Assembly (NCBI RefSeq): GCF_000192795.1
Contig: NW_007360605.1
Location: 10,485 to 74,484 of the forward strand
DNA length: 64,000 bases
From: Vavraia culicis subsp. floridensis
Taxonomy: Eukaryota; Microsporidia; Pleistophoridae
Direction of reading: 5' to 3'
Shown piece after piece: positions 49,918-61,082 of this stretch. The stretch's first letter is position 1. Each line of letters begins with the position of its first letter. The notes below the pieces were generated by a model. It did not search any database. It worked only from the letters and a program-made list of their open reading frames with translations, and was not told where the DNA came from. The position numbers and the translations under genes are program-made.

Positions 49918-50641
49918 GAGGAAGCTCCCTCTTTGGACCAAAATCAATGCCTTTGACAATCGAAACACCTTGACAGTGTATATAATCTTTAGAATCGATG
50001 CAAGATAATTTAACCAGCTCCATTTTGTCATCATTAGGGTTTACAGAATCATCGTACGTGTCGCAATTCACAATTCCAAAATTATTTTTAGAACAGATCG
50101 TCCTGAAACCAACTATCTTACCAGAACCTAATGGTTGATACGGCGATTTACCATTATAACCATTAGAAAATTTCATATAATTACCATAAGTTACGTATTT
50201 CAGTTTCATTGTGGACATTTCTGCGCCACTCGATTTCGCAGAGGACTCTGGTTCCATAAAAGTGATAAAACCTTTGCTCATGTATTTATCTTTTTCAGTT
50301 TCTTCTAAGTCCATACCAAATAATTCCACATCAATAGACATATCCTTCTCATCGTTTAACCATGTCTTACATTCGGCACTGCCATCCTTTTTACGACATC
50401 CTGCGTAAAACTTGATCTTCTTGGAAAGACTGCGTTCCGTGCTAGTCTGTGGTTCATGATTCAGCTCATTCGGATTTGTCACACCATGTCCTACTTCCGA
50501 TGTACTTCCAATACGGTCTTCTGCCACTGTGCCGAGAGTATGCGATTCATTACCATGTGTTAACTCCTCAGTACCCTGTTTATCCTCTTCTTTACTCTTT
50601 TCGGTGTTACTATTAACGTGTGAAGTGCTGTTACGTACCAT
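49880..50641 (-). CDS. Ectodomain of a frame-broken surface protein, unknown
   Basis: 253 aa ending TGA at 49880. An in-frame stop lies just upstream of the ATG, so 50641 is the start unless an intron exists. Residues ~1-85 are Ser/Thr/Glu/His-rich; residues ~86-235 have paired cysteines (C93, C102, later CSKNNFGIVNCDT and LSCIDSKDYIHC) and look folded, lumenal or extracellular. There is no signal peptide, which is odd for a would-be type I protein and might mean a reversed signal anchor supplied by the span in the overlapping frame. No CCC motif. Lineage-specific; function unknown. Confidence 0.55.
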   Translation of the reverse strand: MVRNSTSHVNSNTEKSKEEDKQGTEELTHGNESHTLGTVAEDRIGSTSEVGHGVTNPNELNHEPQTSTERSLSKKIKFYAGCRKKDGSAECKTWLNDEKDMSIDVELFGMDLEETEKDKYMSKGFITFMEPESSAKSSGAEMSTMKLKYVTYGNYMKFSNGYNGKSPYQPLGSGKIVGFRTICSKNNFGIVNCDTYDDSVNPNDDKMELVKLSCIDSKDYIHCQGVSIVKGIDFGPKRELPHVPILAPIEPST

Positions 50642-52099
50642 TATAAGTTGTTATATTCATTTTTGCGGTGCTTAAATACTTTCAACGATGTATTAATTAG
50701 CCATATACAAAAATATTGCATATTTTAGGTTAATGTGCTCTATCGAGCAAAGCATTCGTATGCAAACACACAATTCGTGTTTAAAGAGTAATCAATGCTT
50801 GTACTGATTGATGAGCATTTTCTCTTTTTTTTAGTACGTGCGTATTGAATGGCTGTGAACACGGCAGTAAATTACACTTTTATTATTTTGAATCACAATC
50901 AATGATATATGAGGGATTTTGAGAGTACTGTAACAATCAAATGAATTTAACTAAAATTTTAAAAAAGAAGAGAAAAAAATGAAAAGCAATAATTTGAATG
51001 AAAATACGTACGGTCTATCAAATTGTATACATACGTACAAATATTTTATTTGTTTTCCTGCTCTGTATTACTGATTGAAAAAATGGCGTACTAAATTTAA
51101 TTATCACACCTATTCCTTTTTGGGTTGCTGCGATAAAAATTAATGAAGAAACTTTTAAACAACTTATACTCGGCTTAGGACAGAGTATAACCTGGTTTTG
51201 TACCAATGTAGAATATTTAAGGCTGTACAATATTTTAGCAGTAAATATTATTATTCTTTTTAGAAGGTGCTCATACTATTGAGGTAGTGTACCACTTACC
51301 ACAACCATACGCTGGTACTGAACGCTTGTTTGTGATCTGCGCTACTGGACCTTAAGAATGGCCTTGTTATTAACGTTGAGAAGGCTTAGTATACGAAATA
51401 TTAACCGTGTAATAAATTATTCGATACTGTTATGAATTTATAGTAACACTAGCTGTGCTACTTCCGGTTATAAAACGGAAAAAATTGCAATGCCCATTAA
51501 ATGATGTTTTTCTCTTCTATATGTCGTATTATGTTTTTTCATTGTTAAAACCTTTGGTAGGCGTTAATAACTTAACTTCCATTCATTGGTCATGTGATTT
51601 TAGTATTGTAAGTAAATGATGACTAAATGCGTCTCAGAAAAAATGAATTGCAAAACATTTTTGGACTCTTTGTTCAGTGCAAATACGTGAAACAAATTTT
51701 TTTATTTTGTCGAAGGCTCAAATAATTTATTTCCTTCACTGACCAATCAGCTTTCGAGTTGTCTTTTTATCTACGTGAATGAACAGCAATGGAACAGTCA
51801 ACTAATTCAAACTCAACAGAATTGCTAATCATACAACCCTTTGCAACTCTGTCAGCCATAAAATCGCCTTAACTCAGTAAATCCTACGGCTTGTGCCTAG
51901 AAATGCTCTCAATCCATGTAACGCATTAATAATCCTGTTTATAAATGTTGTTAGACTTGGTTTACGCCAAAAATTGTTTACTTACCTCTTCTTACATCAG
52001 GTAGCCCTTTTTACACTGCTTATTACCAAGTATCTTGCTAAGCACGTACCCGTTCTTGTACAGCAGCCCATAATATTTTACAAATTTGTGCACCCTTCC
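50642..52099. other. AT-rich divergent intergenic stretch
   Basis: No supported gene. The open frame from 51893 runs into the CID gene but only its part from 52100 is taken as coding. Confidence 0.5.
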
Positions 52100-52609
52100 A
52101 TGTCACTGTTCTCCCAAGAAACATTCATAAGAGAGGTACGCACGTTAGTACCAACCCAGGAGAAGATAAAGACCTTGGCGCTGTACATGAAGACTACATC
52201 TGCCGAATCAACACGAATGGTGCGCATTCTCGATCAGGAGTACGCGAACAGCAATGCATACCATAAGCTGAACATTTTCTATCTTGCGAACGAGCTCATC
52301 CAAACAATAAAGAAGAACGAGAAGGACCTTGCGCTTCTTCTTGAGCAGATCAAAAGTTTTGTGGTATCAAATTTTGATGATGCGAATGCTGAGATGTCTA
52401 AGCATCCGGTGCTTAAGGGCAAGCTAATGGAACTCAAGAATGTATGGGTGGAGAGAAGGTTGTTTGAGAATGCAGAGCTTGCGAACAGCCCAACAACAAA
52501 TAGTTATAGTAGAGAGGAGGTTATCAGGAAAATAGAGGAGTACTTTGATTGTAGAGAAGCGCTTGCAGAGTACCTGGATGGAATGGTGAAGAAGCTCAGG
52601 CACGAGTGA
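52100..52609 (+). CDS. CTD-interacting-domain (CID) protein, Rtt103/RPRD1-like
   Basis: 169 aa from ATG 52100, with CACCCTTCC directly upstream. Residues 1-130 form the eight-helix CID/RPR fold: FSQETFIREVRTLVPTQEKIKTLALYM, YHKLNIFYLANELIQTIKK (the YLANDVIQ-type CTD-binding helix), and KLMELKNVWVERRLF (the KxxRVxxIWxER-type helix). CID proteins bind the phosphorylated C-terminal repeat of RNA polymerase II and act in 3'-end processing and termination. The short length with a brief C-terminal helix (EEYFDCREALAEYLDGMVKKL) resembles Rtt103/RPRD1 without its tail, rather than Pcf11 or Nrd1. TATTAAATAAATGC follows the stop. Confidence 0.85.
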   Translation: MSLFSQETFIREVRTLVPTQEKIKTLALYMKTTSAESTRMVRILDQEYANSNAYHKLNIFYLANELIQTIKKNEKDLALLLEQIKSFVVSNFDDANAEMSKHPVLKGKLMELKNVWVERRLFENAELANSPTTNSYSREEVIRKIEEYFDCREALAEYLDGMVKKLRHE

Positions 52610-52922
52610 GCATGGCACATAGTATTAAATAAATGCTACACCGTTTTACACGCACGACCAAGAAATGACACGTTAGAAGTGACAGCACGTGTTATTTTCG
52701 TATCATTCATATTATTTGTTTGGCATTGTGTCTGTTCTTGCGGTACGAAGCGAAAAAGGGCGATAGCATGGCGGTGGGACAGTGCAGTATTAAGGCTTTG
52801 ACAGGGCGGTAACAGTAATGTTACTAAAATTGTGGCTGTTATCGATCAGCGTTGCGGTTATTGTCGTAATACGCCACCGTACTGTTACTATGCTCTATTT
52901 CTACTACCGCTATCATTATACC
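52610..52922. other. Convergent intergenic gap
   Basis: It separates the CID gene (+) and EFL1 (-). AAATAAAT of the former is at its left end. No gene. Confidence 0.6.
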
Positions 52923-55418
52923 CTACTTCTTCAGAGTCCTTTGTTTCTCAGGCTCACTTACAATAACCTCTTCTGCACAAATACCCTTTCTTCTTCTTTC
53001 ATCCACAACAACACTTTCCCAGTCATCCACATACCTTACGTATCCTTCCTCCCACGTATGCACGTAAAATGTTCCTTTGGTCATGCTCTTCAACTCATCG
53101 TTAAAATCGTTGTATAAGTACCTGCGGATGTGAAACTTAATGATGAAGAAGCAGTTGGTCTCGTCGTACTCGTTGGACAGCATCTTAAAATGGTACTTGT
53201 TGAGCAGTTTGTAGCACTTGCCTACGTATTGCTCGGTGATGTGCAGCTTGCAACGGTAGTAAAACACGATTGGGATTGGCAGTGTGCTTTCATACGCATC
53301 GATAAGGGCCCTTAGAAACTTGGCGAAAAGATCGGAGGATCTGGCGCGATGAGCACCCTTACGGGTGATACAGATGCGGAACGATGTAAAAGACACTTTC
53401 TCGTGCAGTAATGGCCCTTTCTTGGTGAACACGTTGACTACGTTCTTCATTTCGCTTTTCAAGGCATGTGCCATTGACAGGTGCGTTTCGTCATCATTAA
53501 TTCGCAATTTGTGGTTTAGCGCGTCGATCAGAGGAATCTGATCAATATACGTTTTGTATCCACTGCTTGTGTCCCTATTCATACTGTCCATGCCTGTATC
53601 ACCGTTCATATTTTCACTACCAGCTGTGGTTACCTCTTCACCGTTCGTATTTTCACTACCAGCTGTGGTTACCTCTTCACCATTCGTGTTTATACCACCG
53701 TTTTCATCACAATCCTCATCACTACCTAATCCTTCCTTGTACTCCACACATACCTCATTGTCCCGTTCCTCACTCGGTCCAACAATCAAACAAACACTAA
53801 GTCCGTCTACAACCGTGCAATACGTACTCACATCTCCACATCCCTCACACATCAAATCATAAAATATAATTTCATCGAATTCGTATTTCAGATCGTGTGC
53901 GATCTTCTCAAAATGCATGTGTCCCTCGCACAATAGCTCAACCTCACCGTACCTATTAATCTTCGCCTTTAGTATCGGTTCACAGTATGAAAGCTGTTTT
54001 ATACGCTCTTTCATGTCTGACCACGGTTTTATTTTTTTTATGTAGAATGGCCGTGTTTTGAGCACATTCTCATGCACATCGAGCGCAGACGTACTAAGAA
54101 TGCTGTTTCTGAGAAAGTCGCTTTGTATGGCCACCAGGTTTGGAGCTTTCGCGCTCTTCGACTCTATCAGCCGGTTGTTGCTAAACTCGTATATTTTAGT
54201 GATTGTGGACCGTTTACTTGTTCCCTGTGAATTGCTGAACAGCACCATGCCCTGCTCCACATGTGTAAATAGCCGTGTAATGAACAACACCGTGTGTTCG
54301 TATACCATTGCATACGTAGTAATGCCTATGACTGCGCACATCGCCTCTGCTGGTAGAATAGTGCATAAAAATGCATGGTGATCGGCTGTAAAGACGCCGC
54401 TCTCATCACCGTTCAGGCACTCCGTATCCTCCTTATCAGCATATTTGTTATCTTTGATCCATTCCTTACGAGTGTTTACACCCCCTTGGGTTGTCTGTTC
54501 TACGTTCTTAGCAATGTTCTCTTTCCCTTCTATGTTCCCAGTAATACCCTTATTCGCCTTCGGGTCATCTTCCTCCTTTTTCTCTGCTCGACTCCTGACT
54601 TCGTCATCTCCCATTTTTCTATCTTCCTCTTCCCTTTTCTCGCCGTGTTCTCCTGCTAAACCGTGATCATCCGGTTCGTCTGTTATCAATCCAGAATAAC
54701 TCAAAGACCGTAATGAATCAAAAAGCGTAATCGCTAAAGGACAAATGTCCCTTAGTTCCCGTTCATTTATTCCTATAGTGTCAAGCATTTCCATCAATTT
54801 CGCTCTCCTATGCAATACTCTAGGTGCACATGTATCGTCCACACTCATAAGAAACAAAAAGATTAACACGTCTTTTAGCGTGCTGTTCTCTTTGATCCTG
54901 CCAAACATGCCATAATTTACACCATACGATGCTGTGCTACTGCACACCACGATGTTGTTCATGCTCCATTCAAAGCACTGCTCATTTAAACAGGCATTCA
55001 TGCTCTGCACGATGCTGTGCACTACGGGCACCAGCTCAATGCTACCAAGCAGCTTATCAATTTTGTTGAGCACGAGCACGCACTGCTTACCTCTCATCAA
55101 TGTGAGCAGAGAAAGTGTGCGTGGTGTTATGCCCTCGTTAACATCTACGATGAAAATAAAGTGATCACACAACCGCGCACTGCACTCTATCAGCGATTCA
55201 AAGTCAACGTGGCCAGGCGTATCGATGAAAATGAAGTCTTGTGCCTGAAAAAACGACAGTTTGAGCGTTATACCGCGCTCCTGCTCGTCGTCTCGCGTGT
55301 CGAGGTAGCGCAGCTGACCAGCACTCATCCGTGATATGATGCGTGCGTAGGACAGCATTGAATCGAGGAGGGTGGTCTTTCCGTGGTCAACGTGCGCAAC
55401 AACCGATACGATGAACAT
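52923..55418 (-). CDS. RIA1: Elongation factor-like GTPase EFL1 (Ria1)
   Basis: 831 aa from ATG 55418, with CCCC immediately upstream; an ORF to 55589 lacks it. GTPase motifs: G1 AHVDHGKTT (residues 8-16), G2 ERGITLK, G3 DTPGHVDF, G4 NKID. After the G domain come a low-complexity Glu/Lys/Asp insertion (~255-345), EF2-like domain II (AMCAVIGITTYAM, VEQGMVLFS), domain III-like ENVLKTRPFYIKKIKPWSDM and domain IV. EFL1 works with SBDS/Sdo1 to release eIF6/Tif6 from 60S subunits in the cytosol. The pattern separates it from EF2: a large insertion before domain II and no diphthamide loop that I can find. It is shorter than the usual ~1,100 aa. A second Asn/Gly/Glu repeat (SENTNGEEVTTAG twice, ~620-650) is coded by 42-bp units. 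Confidence 0.9.
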   Translation of the reverse strand: MFIVSVVAHVDHGKTTLLDSMLSYARIISRMSAGQLRYLDTRDDEQERGITLKLSFFQAQDFIFIDTPGHVDFESLIECSARLCDHFIFIVDVNEGITPRTLSLLTLMRGKQCVLVLNKIDKLLGSIELVPVVHSIVQSMNACLNEQCFEWSMNNIVVCSSTASYGVNYGMFGRIKENSTLKDVLIFLFLMSVDDTCAPRVLHRRAKLMEMLDTIGINERELRDICPLAITLFDSLRSLSYSGLITDEPDDHGLAGEHGEKREEEDRKMGDDEVRSRAEKKEEDDPKANKGITGNIEGKENIAKNVEQTTQGGVNTRKEWIKDNKYADKEDTECLNGDESGVFTADHHAFLCTILPAEAMCAVIGITTYAMVYEHTVLFITRLFTHVEQGMVLFSNSQGTSKRSTITKIYEFSNNRLIESKSAKAPNLVAIQSDFLRNSILSTSALDVHENVLKTRPFYIKKIKPWSDMKERIKQLSYCEPILKAKINRYGEVELLCEGHMHFEKIAHDLKYEFDEIIFYDLMCEGCGDVSTYCTVVDGLSVCLIVGPSEERDNEVCVEYKEGLGSDEDCDENGGINTNGEEVTTAGSENTNGEEVTTAGSENMNGDTGMDSMNRDTSSGYKTYIDQIPLIDALNHKLRINDDETHLSMAHALKSEMKNVVNVFTKKGPLLHEKVSFTSFRICITRKGAHRARSSDLFAKFLRALIDAYESTLPIPIVFYYRCKLHITEQYVGKCYKLLNKYHFKMLSNEYDETNCFFIIKFHIRRYLYNDFNDELKSMTKGTFYVHTWEEGYVRYVDDWESVVVDERRRKGICAEEVIVSEPEKQRTLKK
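53609..53700. repeat. 42-bp in-frame duplication in EFL1
   Basis: TATTTTCACTACCAGCTGTGG and its flanks recur at ~53608 and ~53650; translated on the minus strand it gives SENTNGEEVTTAG twice. Confidence 0.8.
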
Positions 55419-55422
55419 GGGG
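55419..55422 (-). promoter_or_regulatory. CCC start-proximal motif
   Basis: CCCC abuts the EFL1 start codon on the minus strand; it decides ATG 55418 over 55589. Confidence 0.65.
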
Positions 55423-58400
55423 TGCCATAATTTTTGGCATGTTTTTATCCCCGCATGGATGACATTCTGCATTCCAGGGAAAGGCGACGCATTGGAACGC
55501 AGAGCTATCCATGGTTGATGATGATGTTGATCATCATGTTTTGATGGTTTTTCTGATGCTGACCGTGATTTTAGATCAAAGATGATCATAATTCTGTATA
55601 AGCACGGTTTGAGCCGTGATTCGATATTAATGACGCGTAGATGCCGTTATTTTGATGTGATCATCGCGTGCACTACCATGGTAAAGAGCACCATTCAAAA
55701 CTTGCATTATGAGTGCGGCCCTTCTTATGATTTGCAAATCGGCTCTCTTCAATATTCCGTTCGTTTTATGTTACTTCTTTGCACGAAGCAACATTCTTTT
55801 GCATGTATTAGGAAAGTTCCTCTGCCAATAGCATACCTCATTCATACACAAATATTTGTTCATTTACGTTCCAATCTATGCACTTCTGTTTGATATTCAC
55901 GCATCTTATTGCAGCGGAAGCATAGCTTTGGTCCTTGACCAATCATTTTTCTCTTCGTTTTTTAAATCAGTACTATACCACAGGTATATTCCTAGTACCG
56001 CTAGGATACTTCTATTACTTTGTTCATGTACTTATATTTTTGAAGTCTTCCTTGGTGTACTCTATCATATCATATTCTTGGTCTTCCATTATTTCTATTT
56101 TTCTTAATTCTCTACATTTCAATCCTATGTTTAGACCGCCAGTTTAGTCCTTTTAACCCAATTACCTTTCATTACAATCCTTTTCCTTCCAATTCCTTTC
56201 CTTCTTTTCAATTTCTTTCCTTCTTTTCAATTTCTTTCCTTTCAACTCCTTTCTTTCCAACTTCTTTCATTACAATTCCTTTCCTTCTTTTCAATTTCTT
56301 TCCTTCTTTTCAATTTCTTTCCTTCCAATTCCTTTCTTTCTTTCTCTCCAATTCCTTTCTTTCTTTCTCTCCAATTCCTTTCTTTCTTTCTCTCCAATTC
56401 CTTTCTTTCTTTCCAATTCCTTTCTTTCTTTCCAATTCCTTTCTTTCATTCCAATCCACACAAAAGCAAACCAAATTCTTACCCCTACCTCTCAAGCCAT
56501 ACGGCTTTGATCAAGTGTAGTATCTGTTTCTGTCAGTGTAAGAACTGGCATTGTCTTTCTTGAAAGACAAACGCATTTATTGGGACTGGTGCTGTGCTCA
56601 AGCATTGCAGTGTGCTTGCATGCTGCATGTTTTCGACATGGTCACTGCCGGTGAGGGACTTCCTTTGGTTGGCTCGAAGCCGGCATTTGAATAAATTATG
56701 CTTTTGTTTACGGTGTCTGCAAATGGTTGTAAGTGTTTGGCTGCGTGACTGGTGGTGCAGGATGATCCCTTTATGTTAATATCGTTTGAGTTGTTCCTCA
56801 TGAGCAATAATTGCTTCCTAAGAATTTGTATCGATGCTATCATCCATATTTTTACCAGCTCAGCTTATGGTGGTTTATGCTATCCAAGCTCATCATTTTA
56901 TGAGGAGTGCTCTTCTCACGGCTTGTTGCGCTCCTCGATGAATCCTTGTCGTTCTTTTTCCTTTTCTTCTCATTCATGCATTATCTCTAATTTTGTACTA
57001 TTTGAACTGCACATATGGACCTGTTCTTTGTTAATGGTGGTGCTATGGATTCGTGCAATAAAAATTTGTGTGTTTTTTTGCCATTTAGGAGCAAAAACCT
57101 TGTACCGAATCGATATGTCCATTTTAAGTGCCATACCACGCTCTTTACGCATCAACAATGAATAATTCTGTTTATTAAATGAAGCACGCAAAATATGAGA
57201 GCTACCGTTCGATGAAAGCAATTGGGTAAGAAATTGCGTGGTAGTAAAACTGGTAGAAGAACAGAAAGACACCGTAGTACAGCATATTCTGTGTATAACT
57301 ACTATAAAAATGCTTTTAAAAACTAGCTATGCCATTTACATTCATAAAACTAAACTTTTTTGCATCATAACATTCTTCTCTTTAAAACATCATTTTGCTT
57401 TATTTTAAGCTCATTTGACTTATTTTGCATTCCTTGATGAGTGATATAAAAATTGGCATTGACCCTGAGTCACTCAAGCTAAAGGACCCTTTAGTAAATG
57501 CTTTGTATTTTCTGTACTCATTTATTTAACCTGTTACTTGCAAGAATATGAACTAAATGTGGTAAAAATTGGTTATGACATATTTTTTTATTAAAAGTAC
57601 TTCTTTGTATCGCAGTGAGCAGAGCATTTGATAGGTGTAGTAAGCATATTAAAATTGCTGCTTATTTATGGTTGTTAAGGACGTAGTAATGTGTTTTAAA
57701 GATCATAGCTTGTTCCAGTTCTTCTTAATTTCCATCTAGTGATCAAGATTATTCTTGACAGGTAATCCATTTCATGCTGAAAATACGATCTCATCCTTCT
57801 TAAGTAACCATTCATGGTGATTAAATCCTCTATTTTATGTTAAATACTACACTATCATCAAATAGCGCTGCTGTTAAAGTATTTTATACGTATATTTAAC
57901 GCACTATTCAAATACCTTTGCCATAAATCGTAACATTGCTTGTACGTGATGTAAGGTTAGATTCTTAACATCTCCTTATCGCACTGAGAAGGACTTTTAC
58001 GAACGATAGCGGTTTATCACGAGTGAGCAGTGCTAAAGCACCGAATAATATTTTAATTATGAACTGACCGTGCAATTTAAAATTGTGAAAAGAGCAATTT
58101 GCCTGTACTTTACTTGTTTGTTAAACAAGTGAAGTACTACAACAGAAATATGTTATATGCGTACAACAACAGCAATGGTACCTTAGTTATCCTCTATACA
58201 GCCATTTTAACTTATTTCTTGCCACCTTCCTTAGTCATAAACGGATAGGTCAACCATCCGCACTGTTCAAGTAGATAGCACATTACTTTACTTTGTTATG
58301 TGGCAAAGAATCAATTTCTAATCCAGTTCCGTATCTTTTTACGCATCAGCTGGTTTTGTCATTCAAATAGCGTTTATTACCCCGTTCACATCAGCAACAC

Positions 58401-59428
58401 CCAAGCAAATATACTTGTCCGATCCGCTAGATTGATAATTAATAAAACAGTGCGTATTAACTTCAAATATTGGTGGTAAATACTTTTATTTAAGTCCTTA
58501 CTCCCACGTATCTCTGTTCCCCTTTTCTGATACCGTTTTAATACATTTTATTAACACAAAGCTTTTAACCAATTTACTTCTTATACCAGCAATTACGGTT
58601 CTGTTCATGATTTATTTCCGCTTTGCACCAAAAACTAAGACTGTAGCAGTGATAGGTAGCATTTCTCGTATCACCACGTATTATGTAAGGTAAATACTAT
58701 CTTTCGTCTTAACCATTGCTAGTTACATATCTTGTGGCAATAATTTATTATCATTTCTATCCGAGCATCGATCTGTGATTCGTACTATCCCTCGATAATT
58801 TACCTTTTGTACGATATTTTGTATTTACCTGTCCTATTTGTCAGTTTTGCTTACCAAAGCTGTGTAACGGAGCAGTGTGCAAATCGTGCATGACGTATTG
58901 CCCGTATCATTGCATATACGTGCATGCGACCTGCCAGCACGAATAATTTGTGATCGGCATGGCAGCACGTACCGGTAGAGAACAAGGAATCGCAGGGCAC
59001 TAAAATGCGCAAAGGGCAACAAACGGTATTTTATTGATGGATTGTAGCGTATGAACTGAGTGCTTGTGTGCCGTACTCCTACAAAAATGGGAAAGGGTAA
59101 AACCGGAAGAACGATTTGAGAATGAGACATTCTGAACAGTGCACAACGAAATATATGGCGGGGACAGCGGAGTGCAGAACTATCACAGGGGTAGAGGACG
59201 TGCAGACATGATGAATATATGGCAGTTAATCGTTCTTCACATGCAGATACATCCGTTGCTACGAAATACGTCAATACTGCACAAGCAGGGCCATTACCGG
59301 TGTATAAAACGTAGGAGTAGCGACCATGGCGTACGATGAATGCATCTGACATTGCACAGCACCCTGCCACACCGGTGGATGGCACGCCCCGCAGCCGTAC
59401 AAAAGAACAGAAACCGCACGAGCACCCT
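55423..59428. other. 4-kb gene-poor stretch
   Basis: No recognised gene. It contains the polypyrimidine repeat at ~56155-56455 and several short frames (56594-56779, 56752-57165, 58834-59457) that I do not support. Being flanked by the 3' end of the PCI gene, its right end could hold 3' signals only. Confidence 0.55.
56155..56455. repeat. Polypyrimidine repeat (TTCCTTTCTTTCTTTC units)
   Basis: About 300 bp made of TTCCTTCTTTTCAATTTC and CTTTCTTTCTTTCTCTCCAATT units; the plus strand is almost wholly C/T with AA interruptions. The unit with CTCTCCAATTCC repeats three times near 56330-56400. Confidence 0.9.
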
Positions 59429-60472
59429 TTACACAACGACGTGTGGAAAGGGATCAACTTTGCTAAAAACTACCACATCCCTACCCACGCTCACGTACCC
59501 CTTCACGTACCCTTTGCAGATCGTCTGCATGATCAAAAAAATGCACTCATCCTCAGCCACACCGTTGAGCACAAACGCACTTCTGAGCCATCGCATTTCC
59601 AATTTGTGGTGCGTGCCGTACTCTTGGTAGCAAAACCGTATCAAATTACGCACAGCCAAAAAATAAAAGTACGTGCCAACAATACGGTCATTACTGCGCG
59701 CAATATCTCGCAACCTGCACTTACGCACCATGCACATCAGGGCGTTGATCTCGTGGTCATCACAGCACACGTTCATGTCCTTCACAAAGAGAGTAACGCA
59801 CAACATGCATTTCAGCTGACTGTACACGCTCTTATTGCGCTGTATGCTTCGGTAATTCAGAAGCATTTTCAGGTACTTCTCCGACTCGCTGAATTTGTAC
59901 GTCTTGAACAGAACAGTCGCCTTAAATGCGTTAAAGATGAGCGTGTCCTTGAACGTAACCGCTGTGCTCACATCGTACGGCACCTGCACCGGATCGGCGC
60001 CGCTTCTCGCTCCACGTTTAGCGCTTGTGCGTGCTGTTTCGTCATCACCGCGCCTGAGAATGCCACGCTCATCAATAACTGCCACCAAATTGCTCATCAT
60101 CTTGAAACTGCGCATCCGCATGTAAAACAGCAGTATGAGATTGCCAACCACTGCCTGACATACGTTTTTGTTGAAAAGCACCAGCAAATACTTCACACAT
60201 TCCACGTTCTCCCTGCAAAACCGGATGTTGCCGATCACCCGTCTTTTAACGGACACGTAATTATCGCCAAGTGTTCTCGCACATTCTATCTGCTCCTTGT
60301 GGTGCGCAAATGTGTGCGTATCCTGCTTTTGAAGGAGCAGCAACGTATCGAATGGGGGAATGAGAGCCGACGGATCGATCAGGTGGATGAGATGGTTAGG
60401 CGTGAATAGTGTTGAGAGTGTGTGGTCGTCTTGCTCCCTTATTTTCTGGTTTATTAAATCCTCGTTGGCCAT
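59429..60472 (-). CDS. PCI-domain protein, PCID2/Thp1/CSN12-like
   Basis: 347 aa from ATG 60472, with six Cs a few bases upstream that choose this start over 60511. The C-terminal ~75 residues fit the winged-helix half of the PCI domain in the PCID2/Thp1 group: VAEDECIFLIMQTICKGYVKGYVSVGRDVVVFSKVDPFP, corresponding to the family DEVECILANLI..GxVKGYISH..LVVSKxxPFP. The helical repeats before it (ATVLFKTYKFSESEKYLKMLLNY) are TPR-like. Thp1 and PCID2 act with Sac3 in the TREX-2 complex in mRNA export and nuclear pore gene tethering; CSN12 is the near alternative. The sequence is open antisense from 59336 to 60409, a coding shadow, not a second gene. Confidence 0.65.
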   Translation of the reverse strand: MANEDLINQKIREQDDHTLSTLFTPNHLIHLIDPSALIPPFDTLLLLQKQDTHTFAHHKEQIECARTLGDNYVSVKRRVIGNIRFCRENVECVKYLLVLFNKNVCQAVVGNLILLFYMRMRSFKMMSNLVAVIDERGILRRGDDETARTSAKRGARSGADPVQVPYDVSTAVTFKDTLIFNAFKATVLFKTYKFSESEKYLKMLLNYRSIQRNKSVYSQLKCMLCVTLFVKDMNVCCDDHEINALMCMVRKCRLRDIARSNDRIVGTYFYFLAVRNLIRFCYQEYGTHHKLEMRWLRSAFVLNGVAEDECIFLIMQTICKGYVKGYVSVGRDVVVFSKVDPFPHVVV

Positions 60473-60476
60473 GGCA

Positions 60477-60482
60477 GGGGGG
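60477..60482 (-). promoter_or_regulatory. CCC start-proximal motif
   Basis: Six Cs on the minus strand four bases before the ATG of the PCI-domain gene. Confidence 0.6.
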
Positions 60483-61076
60483 CAGCAACCCTCATTTTTA
60501 ATCTTAGCCATAAATTTTTATTTAGGGAAGAACAGCACACTGAATCTATCGTGTGCTTTGTTCGTTGATCAAACAGTACATGATTAAGGGTTAGAATTAC
60601 TGTTTATTTCACCTGATTCGTTTCCTTTACTTCTCAACTTTGTATCCTCTGGTTTATTTCACCTGATTCGTTTCCTTCATTTCTCAAATTTATATTTCCA
60701 GCCGGTTAATTCCACCCGTTCCCCAACTTTCTATCCTCTGGTTTATTCAGTCAACCCCTCATTCAGTCCTCAACCACTTTCTTTGCAACAATAACTCCGT
60801 TAATGGTAAAAAGTCGTTCGCAATTCCTTCCACAATCTTTACATTCGCTTACCAGTTCAGATCCTTCTATCTTTCCTTCTGTCCATGGTTGATATCACCA
60901 CGCACATTAACTTTTTCTTGTTTTGACTCGCTTTTATAGCAGTACATCACTATTTTGCTGCCATTTTGATTGTACACGTTTTGATCGACCATCCATATCG
61001 TTATAGGGATAAACGCTGTGATGCACACGCAAATCATCGTCCACATGTTCATAAAATTTTACGTTCCATACACATA

Positions 61077-61080
61077 CCCC
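61077..61080 (+). promoter_or_regulatory. CCC start-proximal motif
   Basis: CCCC two bases before ATG 61083; it rules against the longer in-frame start at 60966. Confidence 0.6.
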
Positions 61081-61082
61081 TC

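Larger units (their letters stand above)
60473..61082. other. Divergent intergenic region with a short repeat
   Basis: The phrase TTTATTTCACCTGATTCGTTTC occurs twice (about 60601 and 60652), giving a ~50-bp imperfect repeat. CCC motifs for both flanking genes lie at its ends (60477-60482 minus; 61077-61080 plus). No gene seen. Confidence 0.6.

Noticed and set aside
56970..57272. 100-codon minus-strand frame
   Set aside because: No recognisable features, no start motif, and part of a gene-poor region with many frames of this size.
59336..60409. 357-codon plus-strand ORF opposite the PCI gene
   Set aside because: Fully antisense to 59429-60472; the minus frame matches the PCI family and has the CCC motif, the plus frame has no family features.
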